NCBI RefSeq assembly: GCF_036880965.1
Contig: NZ_JBAJMV010000001.1
Coordinates: 62,001 to 126,000 of the forward strand
Direction: 5' to 3'
DNA length: 64,000 nucleotides
DNA from: JAUASW01 sp036880965
GTDB lineage: Bacteria; Pseudomonadota; Gammaproteobacteria; Burkholderiales; Burkholderiaceae_C
Of the stretch, positions 52,586 through 61,824 are shown piece by piece. Position numbers and translations under genes: made by a program. Each line of letters opens with the position of its first letter. Position 1 is the stretch's first letter. The notes beneath the pieces were generated by a model, which searched no databases, was not told the DNA's origin, and saw nothing but the letters and a program-made list of their open reading frames with translations.

Positions 52586-54139
52586 ATGACAAGCACGCAC
52601 TCGCCCCAGCCCGGCCGCCTGCAGCGGCTCAAACCCCTGGCCCTCGCCCTGCTGCTGCTGGCCCCGACCTTCCAGGCTCGCGCCCAGGCGGTGGTCATGG
52701 CGGGCTCCTACCAGAACTTCGATGTGCTGAACAACACCGGCGGCGAAGCCTGCGGCTTCGAGATGGAGGTCTGGGGCGTGAACGCAGCCCAGCTGAGCCG
52801 CATCTTCCCGTCGAACTTCGATGCCAGCGTGATTCGCTACGGCTTCGGCAAGGCCACGGACTTCCCCGGCGGCACCCATGTGCGCTGGATGTCGCCCTAT
52901 GACGCCGCCTCCGGCCGCTTCACGTCCTGCACGCCCAGGCCGGTGAACCGCAGCACCGTGCCCGGCGAGTCGTGCTGGACCCTGGGTATGCCCGGCACCT
53001 ACGCAACGGCAGGCTGCGAGCATTTCGGCATCAGCACCAGCTATGTGAACCCGACCCGCATCTTGTATCGCTGGCTGCTGCCGGACCCCGCCAACCCGGG
53101 TCAGCTGATCAGGGCAGGCACAGACGTGTCGCTGCCGGCCCCGATCTGGACAGCGCAGCCACCGGCCGATCCGGCCCAGCCACCCCTCGTGGTGGCCGAG
53201 GTCCAGGTGCCAGCAGCGCCGCCCGCGCCGGTGCCGAAGTACGGCGAGGCACAGTGGGTCAAGGTCTACAAGAACGAACTCGACCGCAAGGTCGACCTGC
53301 ATGAGCTGATGGGTGACAACCGCGCCGTCGTCGCCGCCGATGCCGAACATCAGGAAGTCAGCTGGACGCTGTTGCAGCAGGAGCCCCCCTCGGGCGGCAA
53401 TCAGCGCCGGCGCGGCAAGCTGGTGAACCAGGGCAACCTGGGCAACGGCAAGCATGCCGTGGTGCGCCGCTACGAGCACTACAAGTACGCCGGGGCACTC
53501 GACCCGATCACCAACGAGGCCTTGTGCGCGGATGGCACCTGCACCGCACCCAGCGCGGGAGAACTCGGCGATGCCATAGGCGCGCAAAACGCAGCAGCGA
53601 ACCTGGACCTGAACGCGCTGCGCGTCACGGTCGCCGGAGGCGGCAGCGTCTCGTCCTCGGACAAGGTCTTCAGCTGCGGCAACAAGTGCTACGGCGTCTA
53701 CCCGCCGGGCACCACAGTAACGCTGACGGCCAAGCCTGATTCCGGCAATGCACTGGCCCTGTGGTCCGGTGCCTGCGCAGGCAATGCCCTGAGCTGCACC
53801 GTGCGACTCGATGCCGAGAAGTCGGTCTCGGCCCAGTTCAGCGCTGTGGCCGGCGGTGGCGGTGGCGGTGGCGGCGGCGGCGGCGGTGGTGCGGCTTCCA
53901 GCGTCACGCTGACGGTCACCAAATCCAAGACGGGCAATGTTGTGAGCAGTCCTGCAGGCATCAGCTGTGGCGGCACCTGCACAGCGAAGTACAAGCTGGG
54001 CACTTCGGTCACGCTGACAGCGGTACCGCTTGCCGGCGCCAGCTTCCTCGGTTGGAGCGGTGCTTGCAGCGGCAGCGCGCCGAGCTGCACGGTAGTGCTG
54101 GGAGCCGACGCCAAGGTGCAGCCGACTTTCAGCAGGTAA
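52586..54139 (+). CDS. Secreted multidomain protein with InlB-like repeats and a 13-glycine linker
   Basis: 517 residues. A signal peptide (LALALLLLAPTFQARA) precedes an N-terminal domain of unknown type with many paired cysteines (CGFEME, SCTPRP, ESCWTLG, AGCEHFG), a Pro-rich linker, a charged middle domain, and two copies of a divergent InlB B-repeat-like module (about residues 350-415 and 435-515: VTVAGGGSVSSSDKVFSCGNKC, and VTKSKTGNVVSSPAGISCGGTC). The modules are joined by 13 glycines coded by GGC/GGT triplets (nt about 53850-53890). Such modules occur in cell-surface and secreted proteins. The substrate or partner is unknown. Confidence 0.78.
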   Translation: MTSTHSPQPGRLQRLKPLALALLLLAPTFQARAQAVVMAGSYQNFDVLNNTGGEACGFEMEVWGVNAAQLSRIFPSNFDASVIRYGFGKATDFPGGTHVRWMSPYDAASGRFTSCTPRPVNRSTVPGESCWTLGMPGTYATAGCEHFGISTSYVNPTRILYRWLLPDPANPGQLIRAGTDVSLPAPIWTAQPPADPAQPPLVVAEVQVPAAPPAPVPKYGEAQWVKVYKNELDRKVDLHELMGDNRAVVAADAEHQEVSWTLLQQEPPSGGNQRRRGKLVNQGNLGNGKHAVVRRYEHYKYAGALDPITNEALCADGTCTAPSAGELGDAIGAQNAAANLDLNALRVTVAGGGSVSSSDKVFSCGNKCYGVYPPGTTVTLTAKPDSGNALALWSGACAGNALSCTVRLDAEKSVSAQFSAVAGGGGGGGGGGGGGAASSVTLTVTKSKTGNVVSSPAGISCGGTCTAKYKLGTSVTLTAVPLAGASFLGWSGACSGSAPSCTVVLGADAKVQPTFSR

Positions 54140-54206
54140 GGAACCACAGCCGTAAGGCTTGTGAGGGGACAGCGCGGCTACATTTCGGGCGACAAGGAGC
54201 CCGTAC

Positions 54207-55631
54207 ATGCCCCCTGCCTCATCCAGTTCCATCGGCCGTTGGCCGCAACGCCTGATCGATCCAACCACCGGGCTGGGCCTGACACGCTGGTTCGCACTGG
54301 TGGGCGCCCTCTCCATCGGGCTGTTCAGCCTCGGCATGGCCTGGCTGCTCAGCAACTACCTCGCGACCCGGATGCTCGAACGCGATGCGGCGCTCAGCCG
54401 CGACTTCGTGCAGAGCATCGCCAACATCCAGCAGGTCGGCAGCTTCTTCAAGGACCCGGATGGCCCGGAGAGCAAGGAAACCACCGAGTTCTTCGCCCAT
54501 GTCGCGGCCATGCCCGACGTGCTGCGCGCCAATGTCTATGCAACCAACCGCCGGGTGCTGTGGTCCAGCCGGTCCGAGCTCATCGGCAAGACTTTCCCCT
54601 CCAACGACGAGCTGGACGCAGCCCTGCGGGGGCGCGTGGTCGTCCACCGCGAGGAAGAAGATGAGGAAGCAGCCAACAAGGCGCACAAGGCCGAACATCA
54701 GGGCTTGCGCGCCGACGTCATGTTCGTCGAAGACTACCTTCCGGTCTTCGACCAGAGTGGAAAGGAACAGATCGGCGTGATCGAGCTCTATCGACAGCCG
54801 GATGCCCTGTTTGCCGCGATCCGCGCAGGCCAGCACCTCATACAGCTCGGCGCCGTGGCAGGTGGTGCCATGCTCTTTCTGATACTGGTCGGCTTCGTGC
54901 GGCATACCGAGCGTGCCTTGCAGGACCAACGACGTCGCCTGATCGAGGCCGAGGCGCTGGCCATCGTCGGGGAGCTCTCGGCCGCCGTGGCACACAGCAT
55001 CCGCAACCCGCTGGTCTCGATTCGCACCTCGGCCGAGCTGCACCATGAACTGGGTGGCGAGCAGGCAGAGGTGCATGCGGAAACCATGCGCAACGTCGAT
55101 CGCATCGAACATCTGGTGCGCACCCTGCTCACCTACGCCAGCGATCCCTCGGAACACCAGACCAGCGCCGACCTCGCGGCGGTGCTGCGCGATGCCGTGG
55201 CCCGTTTTGCCCCTGAGCTGAAGAGACAGGGCAAGCAATTCTTGATCGAGATGCCGCAGGAGCTGGGCAAGGTGGCCGCCGATCCCATGGTGCTGGCCCA
55301 GGTGTTCAATTCCCTGCTCGCCAATGCGGCCGAGGCCACCCAGGCGGGTGACCGCATCAGCCTGCAAGCCTCGCGTCGCGGGCAGCTGGCGCTCATCACA
55401 CTGATCGACAGCGGCACTGGAATCGGCACTGCGCAGATGCAGAACCTGTTCAAGCCCTTCTACACCACCAAGCCCCGCGGCCTGGGCCTCGGCCTGGCCC
55501 TGTCGCAGCGCATCCTGAAGCGGCTGGGCGGCGATGTCGAACTGCAGAGTCCTGCAGGCCAGGGAACGCGAGTGAACCTGCATCTGCCCGTGACAGACCT
55601 GCCGGCCGACACGACGGGGGCCGCAGCTTGA
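54207..55631 (+). CDS. Two-component sensor histidine kinase
   Basis: 474 residues. Two membrane helices (about 27-50 and 211-232) bracket a periplasmic sensor loop (about 52-208) that includes the acidic stretch EEEDEEAANK. The HisKA block is VAHSIRNPLVSIRTSAEL with the phosphorylated His263. The ATPase domain has N, G1 and G2 boxes (NSLLANAAEA, DSGTGIG, GLGLGLAL). It overlaps the next gene by four bases. The pair fits NtrC-class systems that drive sigma-54 promoters; the stimulus is unknown. Confidence 0.93.
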   Translation: MPPASSSSIGRWPQRLIDPTTGLGLTRWFALVGALSIGLFSLGMAWLLSNYLATRMLERDAALSRDFVQSIANIQQVGSFFKDPDGPESKETTEFFAHVAAMPDVLRANVYATNRRVLWSSRSELIGKTFPSNDELDAALRGRVVVHREEEDEEAANKAHKAEHQGLRADVMFVEDYLPVFDQSGKEQIGVIELYRQPDALFAAIRAGQHLIQLGAVAGGAMLFLILVGFVRHTERALQDQRRRLIEAEALAIVGELSAAVAHSIRNPLVSIRTSAELHHELGGEQAEVHAETMRNVDRIEHLVRTLLTYASDPSEHQTSADLAAVLRDAVARFAPELKRQGKQFLIEMPQELGKVAADPMVLAQVFNSLLANAAEATQAGDRISLQASRRGQLALITLIDSGTGIGTAQMQNLFKPFYTTKPRGLGLGLALSQRILKRLGGDVELQSPAGQGTRVNLHLPVTDLPADTTGAAA

Positions 55632-57073
55632 ACACCGCCTCGCGCTCCACCTTGCCGGAGAAGCCCGCTGCATTCGGGCAGGCCATTCTCATCATCGATG
55701 ACGAGGCCGTGCTGACCCGCAACATCGCGACCTACCTGCAGCGCCTGGGCTGGACCACGCAGGTGGCCGGCTCCGCCGAGGAGGGCCTCGAGCTCTACCC
55801 CAGCTTCCGGCCGGACATCGTGCTGCTGGACCACAACCTCCCGGGCCAGACCGGACTGGAGGCCTTGGTCAAGCTGCGCGCCATGGATGCCGAAGCGCGC
55901 GTTGTCCTGATGACGGGCAATGGCGGCATCGAACTCGCCGTCTCGGCCATCAAGCAGGGTGCAGCCGACTATCTGGCCAAGCCGCTCGCGCTGAGTGAAC
56001 TGCGCCTGCTGCTCGAACGGCTGCTGGCACAAGGTCGGTTGCAAAGCCGTGTCGAGTACTACCGCCAGCGCGAGGCGAATCACAGCGGCCTGGACAAGAT
56101 CATCGGTGAGTCCTCCCAGGTCACGGCGCTGCGAGAACGCGTATGCCTGCTCGTGAGCGCGGAGCGGCAGCTGTCGGACGACAACCCACCCAGCGTGCTG
56201 ATCCAGGGCGAGACAGGAACCGGCAAGGAACTCGTGGCTCGGGCCCTGCATTTCGGCGGTGCTCGCGCGAGCCAACCGTTCGTGGAACTGAACTGCGGCG
56301 CCCTGCCCCCGCAGCTGATCGAGGCCGAGCTGTTCGGCTATGAGAAAGGTGCCTTCACGGATGCCCGCCAGCGCAAGATCGGCCTGGTGGAGGCCGCCAG
56401 CGGCGGCACGCTCTTCCTCGACGAAATCGGCGAGGCGGACCCAGCCACCCAGGTCAAGCTGCTGAAGCTGCTGGAGGACCGCAGCTTCCGTCGCCTGGGA
56501 GGCATTCGCGAGCAGCGGGCCAATGTGCGCGTGATTGCGGCCACGCACCGCCCGCTGGAGCAAATGGTGCGCGAGGGGCGCTTCCGGGCCGATCTGTACT
56601 TCCGGCTGCGCATCATCGAAGTGCCGGTGCCCGCACTGCGCGAGCGCGGCACCGACGTGTTGCTGCTGGCCCGGCATTTCCTGCAATGGCATGCCCAGCG
56701 CTACCGGCGAGAGCTGCCCGAACTCGGCGAGGAGTTGCTGCTGCCGCTGCAGCGCTACCCCTGGCCGGGCAATGTACGGGAACTGCGCAATGCCATCGAA
56801 CAGGCCCTGCTGCTGGCGCCAGGACCCCGCATCGGGCTCCGCGAGTTCGGGTTTCTGTCGACAGCGGGTAGCCAACAGCCGCCGCAAGGCAGCGGCGACG
56901 ACGACGACGCAGACGATCTCAATCTCGAGCGCGCCGAGCGCCGCCTGGTGCAACGCGCGCTGCAACGAAGCGGCAGCAATGTCACGCAGGCCGCCAAGCT
57001 GTTGGGCATCTCGCGCGACACCTTGCGCTACCGCATGGAGCGGCTGAACCTGCGCGACGAAGACGCGGCCTGA
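55628..57073 (+). CDS. Sigma-54-dependent response regulator (NtrC family)
   Basis: 481 residues. The receiver domain has its phospho-acceptor at Asp68 (IVLLDHNLPG). The AAA+ domain has Walker A GETGTGKE, the sigma-54 contact loop GAFTDA, and Walker B LFLDEIGE. The C-terminal Fis-type helix-turn-helix is NVTQAAKLLGISRDTLRYRM. All NtrC-family elements are present. It is coupled to the upstream kinase. Likely targets include neighbouring secretion genes, but no convincing sigma-54 promoter (GG-N10-GC) could be found nearby by eye. IHF, encoded at 9256, is a usual partner. Confidence 0.95.
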   Translation: MNTASRSTLPEKPAAFGQAILIIDDEAVLTRNIATYLQRLGWTTQVAGSAEEGLELYPSFRPDIVLLDHNLPGQTGLEALVKLRAMDAEARVVLMTGNGGIELAVSAIKQGAADYLAKPLALSELRLLLERLLAQGRLQSRVEYYRQREANHSGLDKIIGESSQVTALRERVCLLVSAERQLSDDNPPSVLIQGETGTGKELVARALHFGGARASQPFVELNCGALPPQLIEAELFGYEKGAFTDARQRKIGLVEAASGGTLFLDEIGEADPATQVKLLKLLEDRSFRRLGGIREQRANVRVIAATHRPLEQMVREGRFRADLYFRLRIIEVPVPALRERGTDVLLLARHFLQWHAQRYRRELPELGEELLLPLQRYPWPGNVRELRNAIEQALLLAPGPRIGLREFGFLSTAGSQQPPQGSGDDDDADDLNLERAERRLVQRALQRSGSNVTQAAKLLGISRDTLRYRMERLNLRDEDAA

Positions 57074-57166
57074 CGAGGCTGGCCTGCATTCGCGGGTGCA
57101 TCGGTACCCGGCAAACGGATCGAGCGCGTGATCGATTCGCACGAACATTGAGCGCGCCGGCTCAGC

Positions 57167-57784
57167 TCAGAAGCTGATGCGGAACTTCTGACCCTTGATC
57201 GACAGCACGGCGCCGTTGAGCTTGATCTCTTCAAGCAGCAAGACTCCGCCAACCAGGTCGCCTTCATGCAGGAGCTGTCCGTTCAGGATCAGCATGCGGC
57301 TGGCCGGCGTCTCTGAATACATCGAGCCGCCCGAGGTCAGGGCCGGCACCTGCCGACGCAACTCTTCGGGCAACTGGCTCAAGAGCGGCAGCGCCTGCTC
57401 TTTCGGCAGCACTGAAGCTGCGGGCTGAACAGGTGGCAGCGCCGCGGCAAGCGGCGGTGCCTGCAACTCGACGAGACCTGGCGTACTGCGGGGAGGCGGC
57501 GCGGACAGGGGCGCCGGCTGAACAGGAGACACGGCCACGACTGGCGGATGCACCGGTTCCGGCGCGGAGAGCCATGTCGAGGCCCAGGCCCCGAGCAAGA
57601 CCAGCGCCAGCGCTGCTGCGCCGCCGACAAGCCATTGCATGACACCGAAGCGGCCACCGGCTGGGCCATGGTCATCGGCCGCATGGTCTGCAGACATGGC
57701 ATGGGCTTGCGCATGCAGGCCCGGCACGCGGCCGCGCTCCCGTTCGGAATCGGCGCGGCGGAGGGCATCGAGGATGAAGGACAT
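57167..57784 (-). CDS. gspB: General secretion pathway protein GspB/ExeB
   Basis: 205 residues. It opens with MSFILDALRRADSERERG, the conserved N-terminal motif of GspB/PulB/ExeB proteins. One membrane helix (VGGAAALALVLLGAWA, about 53-70) and a Pro-rich linker follow, then a C-terminal periplasmic domain (SRMLILNGQLLHEGDLVGGVLLLEEIKLNGAVLSIKGQKFRISF region). It works with GspA to insert the GspD secretin through the peptidoglycan in type II secretion. The rest of the secretion operon is not in the window. Confidence 0.88.
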   Translation of the reverse strand: MSFILDALRRADSERERGRVPGLHAQAHAMSADHAADDHGPAGGRFGVMQWLVGGAAALALVLLGAWASTWLSAPEPVHPPVVAVSPVQPAPLSAPPPRSTPGLVELQAPPLAAALPPVQPAASVLPKEQALPLLSQLPEELRRQVPALTSGGSMYSETPASRMLILNGQLLHEGDLVGGVLLLEEIKLNGAVLSIKGQKFRISF

Positions 57785-57804
57785 GGCTCGCGGATTCTTC
57801 TCTG

Positions 57805-59442
57805 CTATTTCGGTGGCAGCTCGGACGGCAGGCGCGGCTCGTCAAAAGCCCGGGCGGCCCGGCTCAGGTGCATCAGGGTGACCGGCCCGGCCACGCCGTC
57901 ACTGCGCAGGCCTTGCGAGCGCTGGAAGGTGGCGACACGGGCCTGCAAGGCCGCAGCATCGGGCGCCTGTGTGCCGGCCGGTTTCTCCTTGAAGACAGCG
58001 AGCAGCTGCTGATCCAGCCAGCCGGACAGCTCGGCACTCACCGCTGCCCTGCCCTGTTGATAGCCAGGGGGCGAGCGCCACAAGGTGACGAACTCGCCGC
58101 GCCAGAGCTTGCTGAGCGCAAGCAGGCTGACGGTCTGGGTCTGCTCGCCGGCGCGCAAGCTCGCATGGCCATCGCCCAGGCCGACCAGGGTCACATAGCT
58201 GAGCTGGCCGGCTTCATCATGCAGCGTCAACACCGCGGGCCGCCCCAGCTGGCGCAAGAGGGCGAGGCCACCCTCGCTGCTCTTGAAGCAGAGCACGGGC
58301 TGATCCAGCGCCCGCCAGGCCTGGCATGGTTGATCGTTCGCAGGCCAGTCCAGATGCCAGGCTGCGCCCAGTGCACGCCAGGCTTCAGCCTCGCTGCGCA
58401 GTGCGACGACAGGGCCGTCGCTGACAGCCACGGGAGCCGATGCGCCAACAGCAGGCGCCGACGCTGCGACCGGTGCGCTGGCGGCTGCGGTGATGGCCGG
58501 CGGCATGGGCCCGGCCTCATGCGTCCCCCGCGTGGCCGTGACGGCCGCCACGCCCGCCGCGCCCAGCAGACCGGCCGCCGCCAGCGGCCAGATCCAGCGC
58601 CGCTGCGCCGCCGAGTGAATGCCACCCTCAAACACTTCCGCAGCGGCGCGGTCCAGCGTCTTGCGCTCGACATCGTGGCGACCGAGTGCATAGGCCGCCA
58701 GCAAGGCGCGATCACATAGCAGGTTGATGCGCCGCGGCACGCCGCGCGTGAGCTGGTGGATGCGCCGGCTGGCCTTGCGGTCGAAAGGCATGGGCCCGGA
58801 GAAGCCTGCCACGCCGAGGCGGTGCTCGATGTACTGCGCTGTCTCCGCTTCCGACAGCGCCTCGAGATGGAAGCGCGCAATCACCCGCTGCGCGAGCTGC
58901 TCCAGCTCGGGTCGGGCCAGCATGGCGCGCAGCTCGGGCTGGCCGATCAGGACGATCTGCAGCAACTTGCGTTCATTGGTCTCGAGGTTGGTCAGCAGGC
59001 GCAATTGCTCCAGCACTTCGGCCGACAGGTTTTGCGCCTCGTCGATGATCAGGACATTGCTCTGGCCCTGCGCATGCGTGCGCAAGAGGAACTCGTTGAG
59101 CGGATCGATGTACTGCTTGACTGTCTGTGCCTCGCCCGCCGGATGCTCATGCTTGACACGGAACTCTTCGCAGATCGTCTTCAGCAGCTCGTGCACCGTG
59201 AGCTTGGGGTTGAAGATGTAGGCGACGTTGCAGCCCTGCGGGATCTGCTCCAGGAAGCAGCGGCAGACGGTGGTCTTGCCGGCGCCGATCTCACCCGTCA
59301 GCAGCACGAAGCCGCCGCCACCATGCAGGCCATAGAGCAGGTGCGCCAAGGCATCGCGATGCCGCTCGCTCATGAAGAGGTAGCGAGGGTCAGGCGCGAT
59401 AGAGAACGGCTCCTGTTGCAGGCCAAAGAATTTCGCGTACAT
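57805..59442 (-). CDS. gspA: General secretion pathway ATPase GspA/ExeA
   Basis: 545 residues. The cytoplasmic AAA+ domain starts FFGLQQEPFSIAPDPRYLFMS and has Walker A GEIGAGKTT and Walker B VLIIDEAQ. A membrane helix follows (WIWPLAAAGLLGAAGVAAV, about residues 283-302). The periplasmic part carries a peptidoglycan-binding module (FQRSQGLRSDGVAGPVTLMHL). ExeA with ExeB remodels peptidoglycan so the type II secretin can assemble. It lies 20 bases upstream of gspB on the same strand. Confidence 0.93.
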   Translation of the reverse strand: MYAKFFGLQQEPFSIAPDPRYLFMSERHRDALAHLLYGLHGGGGFVLLTGEIGAGKTTVCRCFLEQIPQGCNVAYIFNPKLTVHELLKTICEEFRVKHEHPAGEAQTVKQYIDPLNEFLLRTHAQGQSNVLIIDEAQNLSAEVLEQLRLLTNLETNERKLLQIVLIGQPELRAMLARPELEQLAQRVIARFHLEALSEAETAQYIEHRLGVAGFSGPMPFDRKASRRIHQLTRGVPRRINLLCDRALLAAYALGRHDVERKTLDRAAAEVFEGGIHSAAQRRWIWPLAAAGLLGAAGVAAVTATRGTHEAGPMPPAITAAASAPVAASAPAVGASAPVAVSDGPVVALRSEAEAWRALGAAWHLDWPANDQPCQAWRALDQPVLCFKSSEGGLALLRQLGRPAVLTLHDEAGQLSYVTLVGLGDGHASLRAGEQTQTVSLLALSKLWRGEFVTLWRSPPGYQQGRAAVSAELSGWLDQQLLAVFKEKPAGTQAPDAAALQARVATFQRSQGLRSDGVAGPVTLMHLSRAARAFDEPRLPSELPPK

Positions 59443-59496
59443 GAGCGGGCGGTATTGGAACTGCCCGCATGGTAGCGGCTGCAGGGCCGCGCCAGC

Positions 59497-59616
59497 TCAG
59501 GCGCGGCGGCGGTGGCGCTGCGCCCAGGCCAGGGCCAGGCATTCGCGCAGGCCGCCGATCAAGGCGGCTGCAACAGCGATCTGCTGGACCAGGCGATGAG
59601 TTGATGAAGGCTTCAC
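59497..59616 (-). CDS. Possible small ORF upstream of gspA
   Basis: 39 codons from GTG (59616) to TGA. It begins MKPSSTHRLVQQ, has a short hydrophobic segment (IAVAAALIGGL) and ends in a basic tail (AQRHRRRA). A GAGG ribosome site is seven bases upstream. It would be a tiny membrane peptide. The sequence is short enough to be chance; conservation in relatives would be needed to accept it. Confidence 0.3.
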   Translation of the reverse strand: MKPSSTHRLVQQIAVAAALIGGLRECLALAWAQRHRRRA

Positions 59617-59628
59617 GGCGGCGCCTCG

Positions 59629-60732
59629 ATGCGTGGATGCGACGCCGTCATGCTCGCGTCATCAGATGACAACTTGATGGCGGCACGATGGCAACCCAAG
59701 GTGAGCATCGATCTGAAACCCCTGCCCGAGCTGGAGCAACTGCTGCAATTGCATTCGCAGGCCGGCGGGCTTCTGCAAATGCACGACTTGGGTCGGGTCA
59801 GCCTGGGCGAGCGCGAGCTGCCGCTGCTGGCGTTCACGCTGGGCAATGCCGACCCATCGCTGCCGGCTGTCGGCTACTTCGGCGGCGTGCACGGGCTGGA
59901 GCGCATCGGCAGCGAAGTGGTGCTGGCCTTTCTGCGCAGCCTGGTGCCGCGCCTGCGCTGGGATGAAAGCCTGCATCGCATGTTGAGCGCGATGCGGCTT
60001 GTCTTCATGCCCCTGGTCAACCCCGGCGGCCTCCTGATGGGCACGCGCGCCAATCCGAACGGCGTCGACCTGATGCGCAATGCGCCGATCTCGGCGGAGG
60101 CTGGCGCGCCGGCCCTGGTGGGCGGCCAGCGTATCAGTGCGCGCCTGCCCTGGTACCGCGGGCCGCAGGGCGCTGCGATGGAGCTGGAAAGTGCGGCGCT
60201 GTGCAAGCTTGTGCAGGAGCAACTGCTGCCGCATCGATTCAGCATCGCGGTCGACTGCCATTCAGGCTTCGGCTTTGTTGACCGCATCTGGTTCCCGTTT
60301 GCTCATACCGCGAGGCCCATCGAGCATCTTGCCGAGCTGCACGCGCTGGCACGGATCCAGGACAGCACGCTACTGCACCACCGCTACATGATGGAGCCGC
60401 AGAGCCGCCACTACCTATGCCATGGCGACCTCTGGGATCACCTGTATCTCGCCAGTCGTCGCGACCACGGAGAACATGCCTTCCTGCCGCTCACGCTGGA
60501 GATGGGCTCCTGGCTGTGGATCAAGAAGAATCCGCGCCAGCTGTTCTCGCGCTACGGCATCTTCAACCCCTTGATCGAGCACCGCCAGCAGCGCGTGCTG
60601 CGACGCCACCTGGTGTGGCTCGACTTCATTGCCCGCGCCGCCATGAGCCATGAGCGCTGGCGGCCGCAGGGCCTGGCGCGCGAGCTGGCACGCGAAGCGG
60701 CACTGGACCGCTGGTACCGCCGGCAGCGCTGA
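59629..60732 (+). CDS. M14-family zinc carboxypeptidase-like protein
   Basis: 367 residues. The zinc ligands of the M14 fold are visible: GGVHGLERIGSEV (His and Glu of HxxE) and VDCHSGFGF (third His). NPGGLLMGTRANPNGVDLMRN provides the substrate-binding Asn-Arg segment. The catalytic Glu would be in LEMGSWLWIKK. There is no signal peptide, so it is probably cytoplasmic, as are relatives acting on peptidoglycan peptides or aminoacylated molecules. The start is uncertain: ATG at 59629, 59650 or 59677 could be used. Confidence 0.83.
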   Translation: MRGCDAVMLASSDDNLMAARWQPKVSIDLKPLPELEQLLQLHSQAGGLLQMHDLGRVSLGERELPLLAFTLGNADPSLPAVGYFGGVHGLERIGSEVVLAFLRSLVPRLRWDESLHRMLSAMRLVFMPLVNPGGLLMGTRANPNGVDLMRNAPISAEAGAPALVGGQRISARLPWYRGPQGAAMELESAALCKLVQEQLLPHRFSIAVDCHSGFGFVDRIWFPFAHTARPIEHLAELHALARIQDSTLLHHRYMMEPQSRHYLCHGDLWDHLYLASRRDHGEHAFLPLTLEMGSWLWIKKNPRQLFSRYGIFNPLIEHRQQRVLRRHLVWLDFIARAAMSHERWRPQGLARELAREAALDRWYRRQR

Positions 60733-60741
60733 CGGTACCAG

Positions 60742-61578
60742 CTAGCTCAGCGCGTCTTCCACCGGCGCCAGCACGCGGCCGCTCTTCACCCTGTCGATCA
60801 GGCGATGCACATCGGAGCGGGCGCTGTAGTCGAGGATCTCCAGCCGTCCTTCCGCATGCTCGACCAGGGCGGTGAGGCTCTCCACCCAATCACCATCATT
60901 GCAATAGAGCACGCCGTCGATCTCGCGGATCTCGGCATGGTGGATATGACCGCAGACAACGCCGTGCACGCCGCGCTTGCGCGCCTCGCGGGCCACGGCT
61001 TCCTCGAAATCCGAGACATAGCTCACCGCGCGCTTGACCTTCAGCTTCAGATAGCGCGAAAGGCTCCAGTACGGCAGGCCGAGGCGCCCGCGCAATCGGT
61101 TCAGGTGCCGGTTCACCTTGAGCGTGAACTCATAAGCCGCGTCGCCAACATACGCCAGCCATTTGGCGCACTGGATCACACCGTCGAACAGGTCGCCATG
61201 CGTGACCCAGAGCTTGCGGCCATCGGCGGTTTCATGGATGCAGTCTTCCACCACATCGACGCCGCCGAAGTTGTGCGCCACGTAGCGGCGTGCAAACTCG
61301 TCGTGGTTGCCGGGCACGAAGACCACCCGCGTGCCCTTGCGGGCCTTGCGAAGGATTTTCTGCACCACGTCATTGTGACTTTGTGGCCAGTACCAGCTGC
61401 GGCGCAACTGCCAGCCGTCGATGATGTCGCCCACCAGATAGAGCGTCTCGCATTCGACTTCGCGCAGGAAGTCGAGCAAGGCATCGGCCTGACAGCCGGG
61501 CGTGCCCAGGTGCAGATCTGAAATCCAGACCGTGCGGACTCGAAGGCTGGCGCGGAGGTCTTGGTGCATGCTGCTCAT
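60742..61578 (-). CDS. LpxH-like calcineurin-type phosphoesterase
   Basis: 278 residues. Metal motifs are in order: ISDLHLGT, LVGDIIDGW, FVPGNHDE, THGDLFD, and VCGHIHHAEIR. The layout matches UDP-2,3-diacylglucosamine pyrophosphatase LpxH and its paralogues, but the length (LpxH is about 240) and the extra WSLSRYLKLKVKRAVSYVSDFE helix segment fit the broader family often beside glycan genes. AGGAG lies six bases before the ATG at 61578; an upstream in-frame start at 61653 is disfavoured. True LpxH activity is not certain. Confidence 0.86.
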   Translation of the reverse strand: MSSMHQDLRASLRVRTVWISDLHLGTPGCQADALLDFLREVECETLYLVGDIIDGWQLRRSWYWPQSHNDVVQKILRKARKGTRVVFVPGNHDEFARRYVAHNFGGVDVVEDCIHETADGRKLWVTHGDLFDGVIQCAKWLAYVGDAAYEFTLKVNRHLNRLRGRLGLPYWSLSRYLKLKVKRAVSYVSDFEEAVAREARKRGVHGVVCGHIHHAEIREIDGVLYCNDGDWVESLTALVEHAEGRLEILDYSARSDVHRLIDRVKSGRVLAPVEDALS

Positions 61579-61824
61579 GGCGACTCCTGCAGTGGATTCG
61601 CCATGCATGGTGGCCGGCGCTGATGACGCCGGCGTGAACGCTGTTGCCAGCACCCCTCACCTTGCACCACCGCAGGATCAGGATCGAGCGGATTTCCAGT
61701 GAGAACTTGTGCAGCGCAAGCGGGAACCACGCTGGGACTTACCCGATATGAGCGCTGCCAAGGCCACCGCCTGGGCGATGATGGAGCATTCGCTCAACGA
61801 CGCGACCCAAGAGGAGCCCGACCG

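Noticed and set aside
54140..59628. Sigma-54 promoter near the NtrC-type regulator and gsp genes
   Set aside because: I looked for TGGCAC-N5-TTGC on both strands in the gaps and saw no acceptable match.
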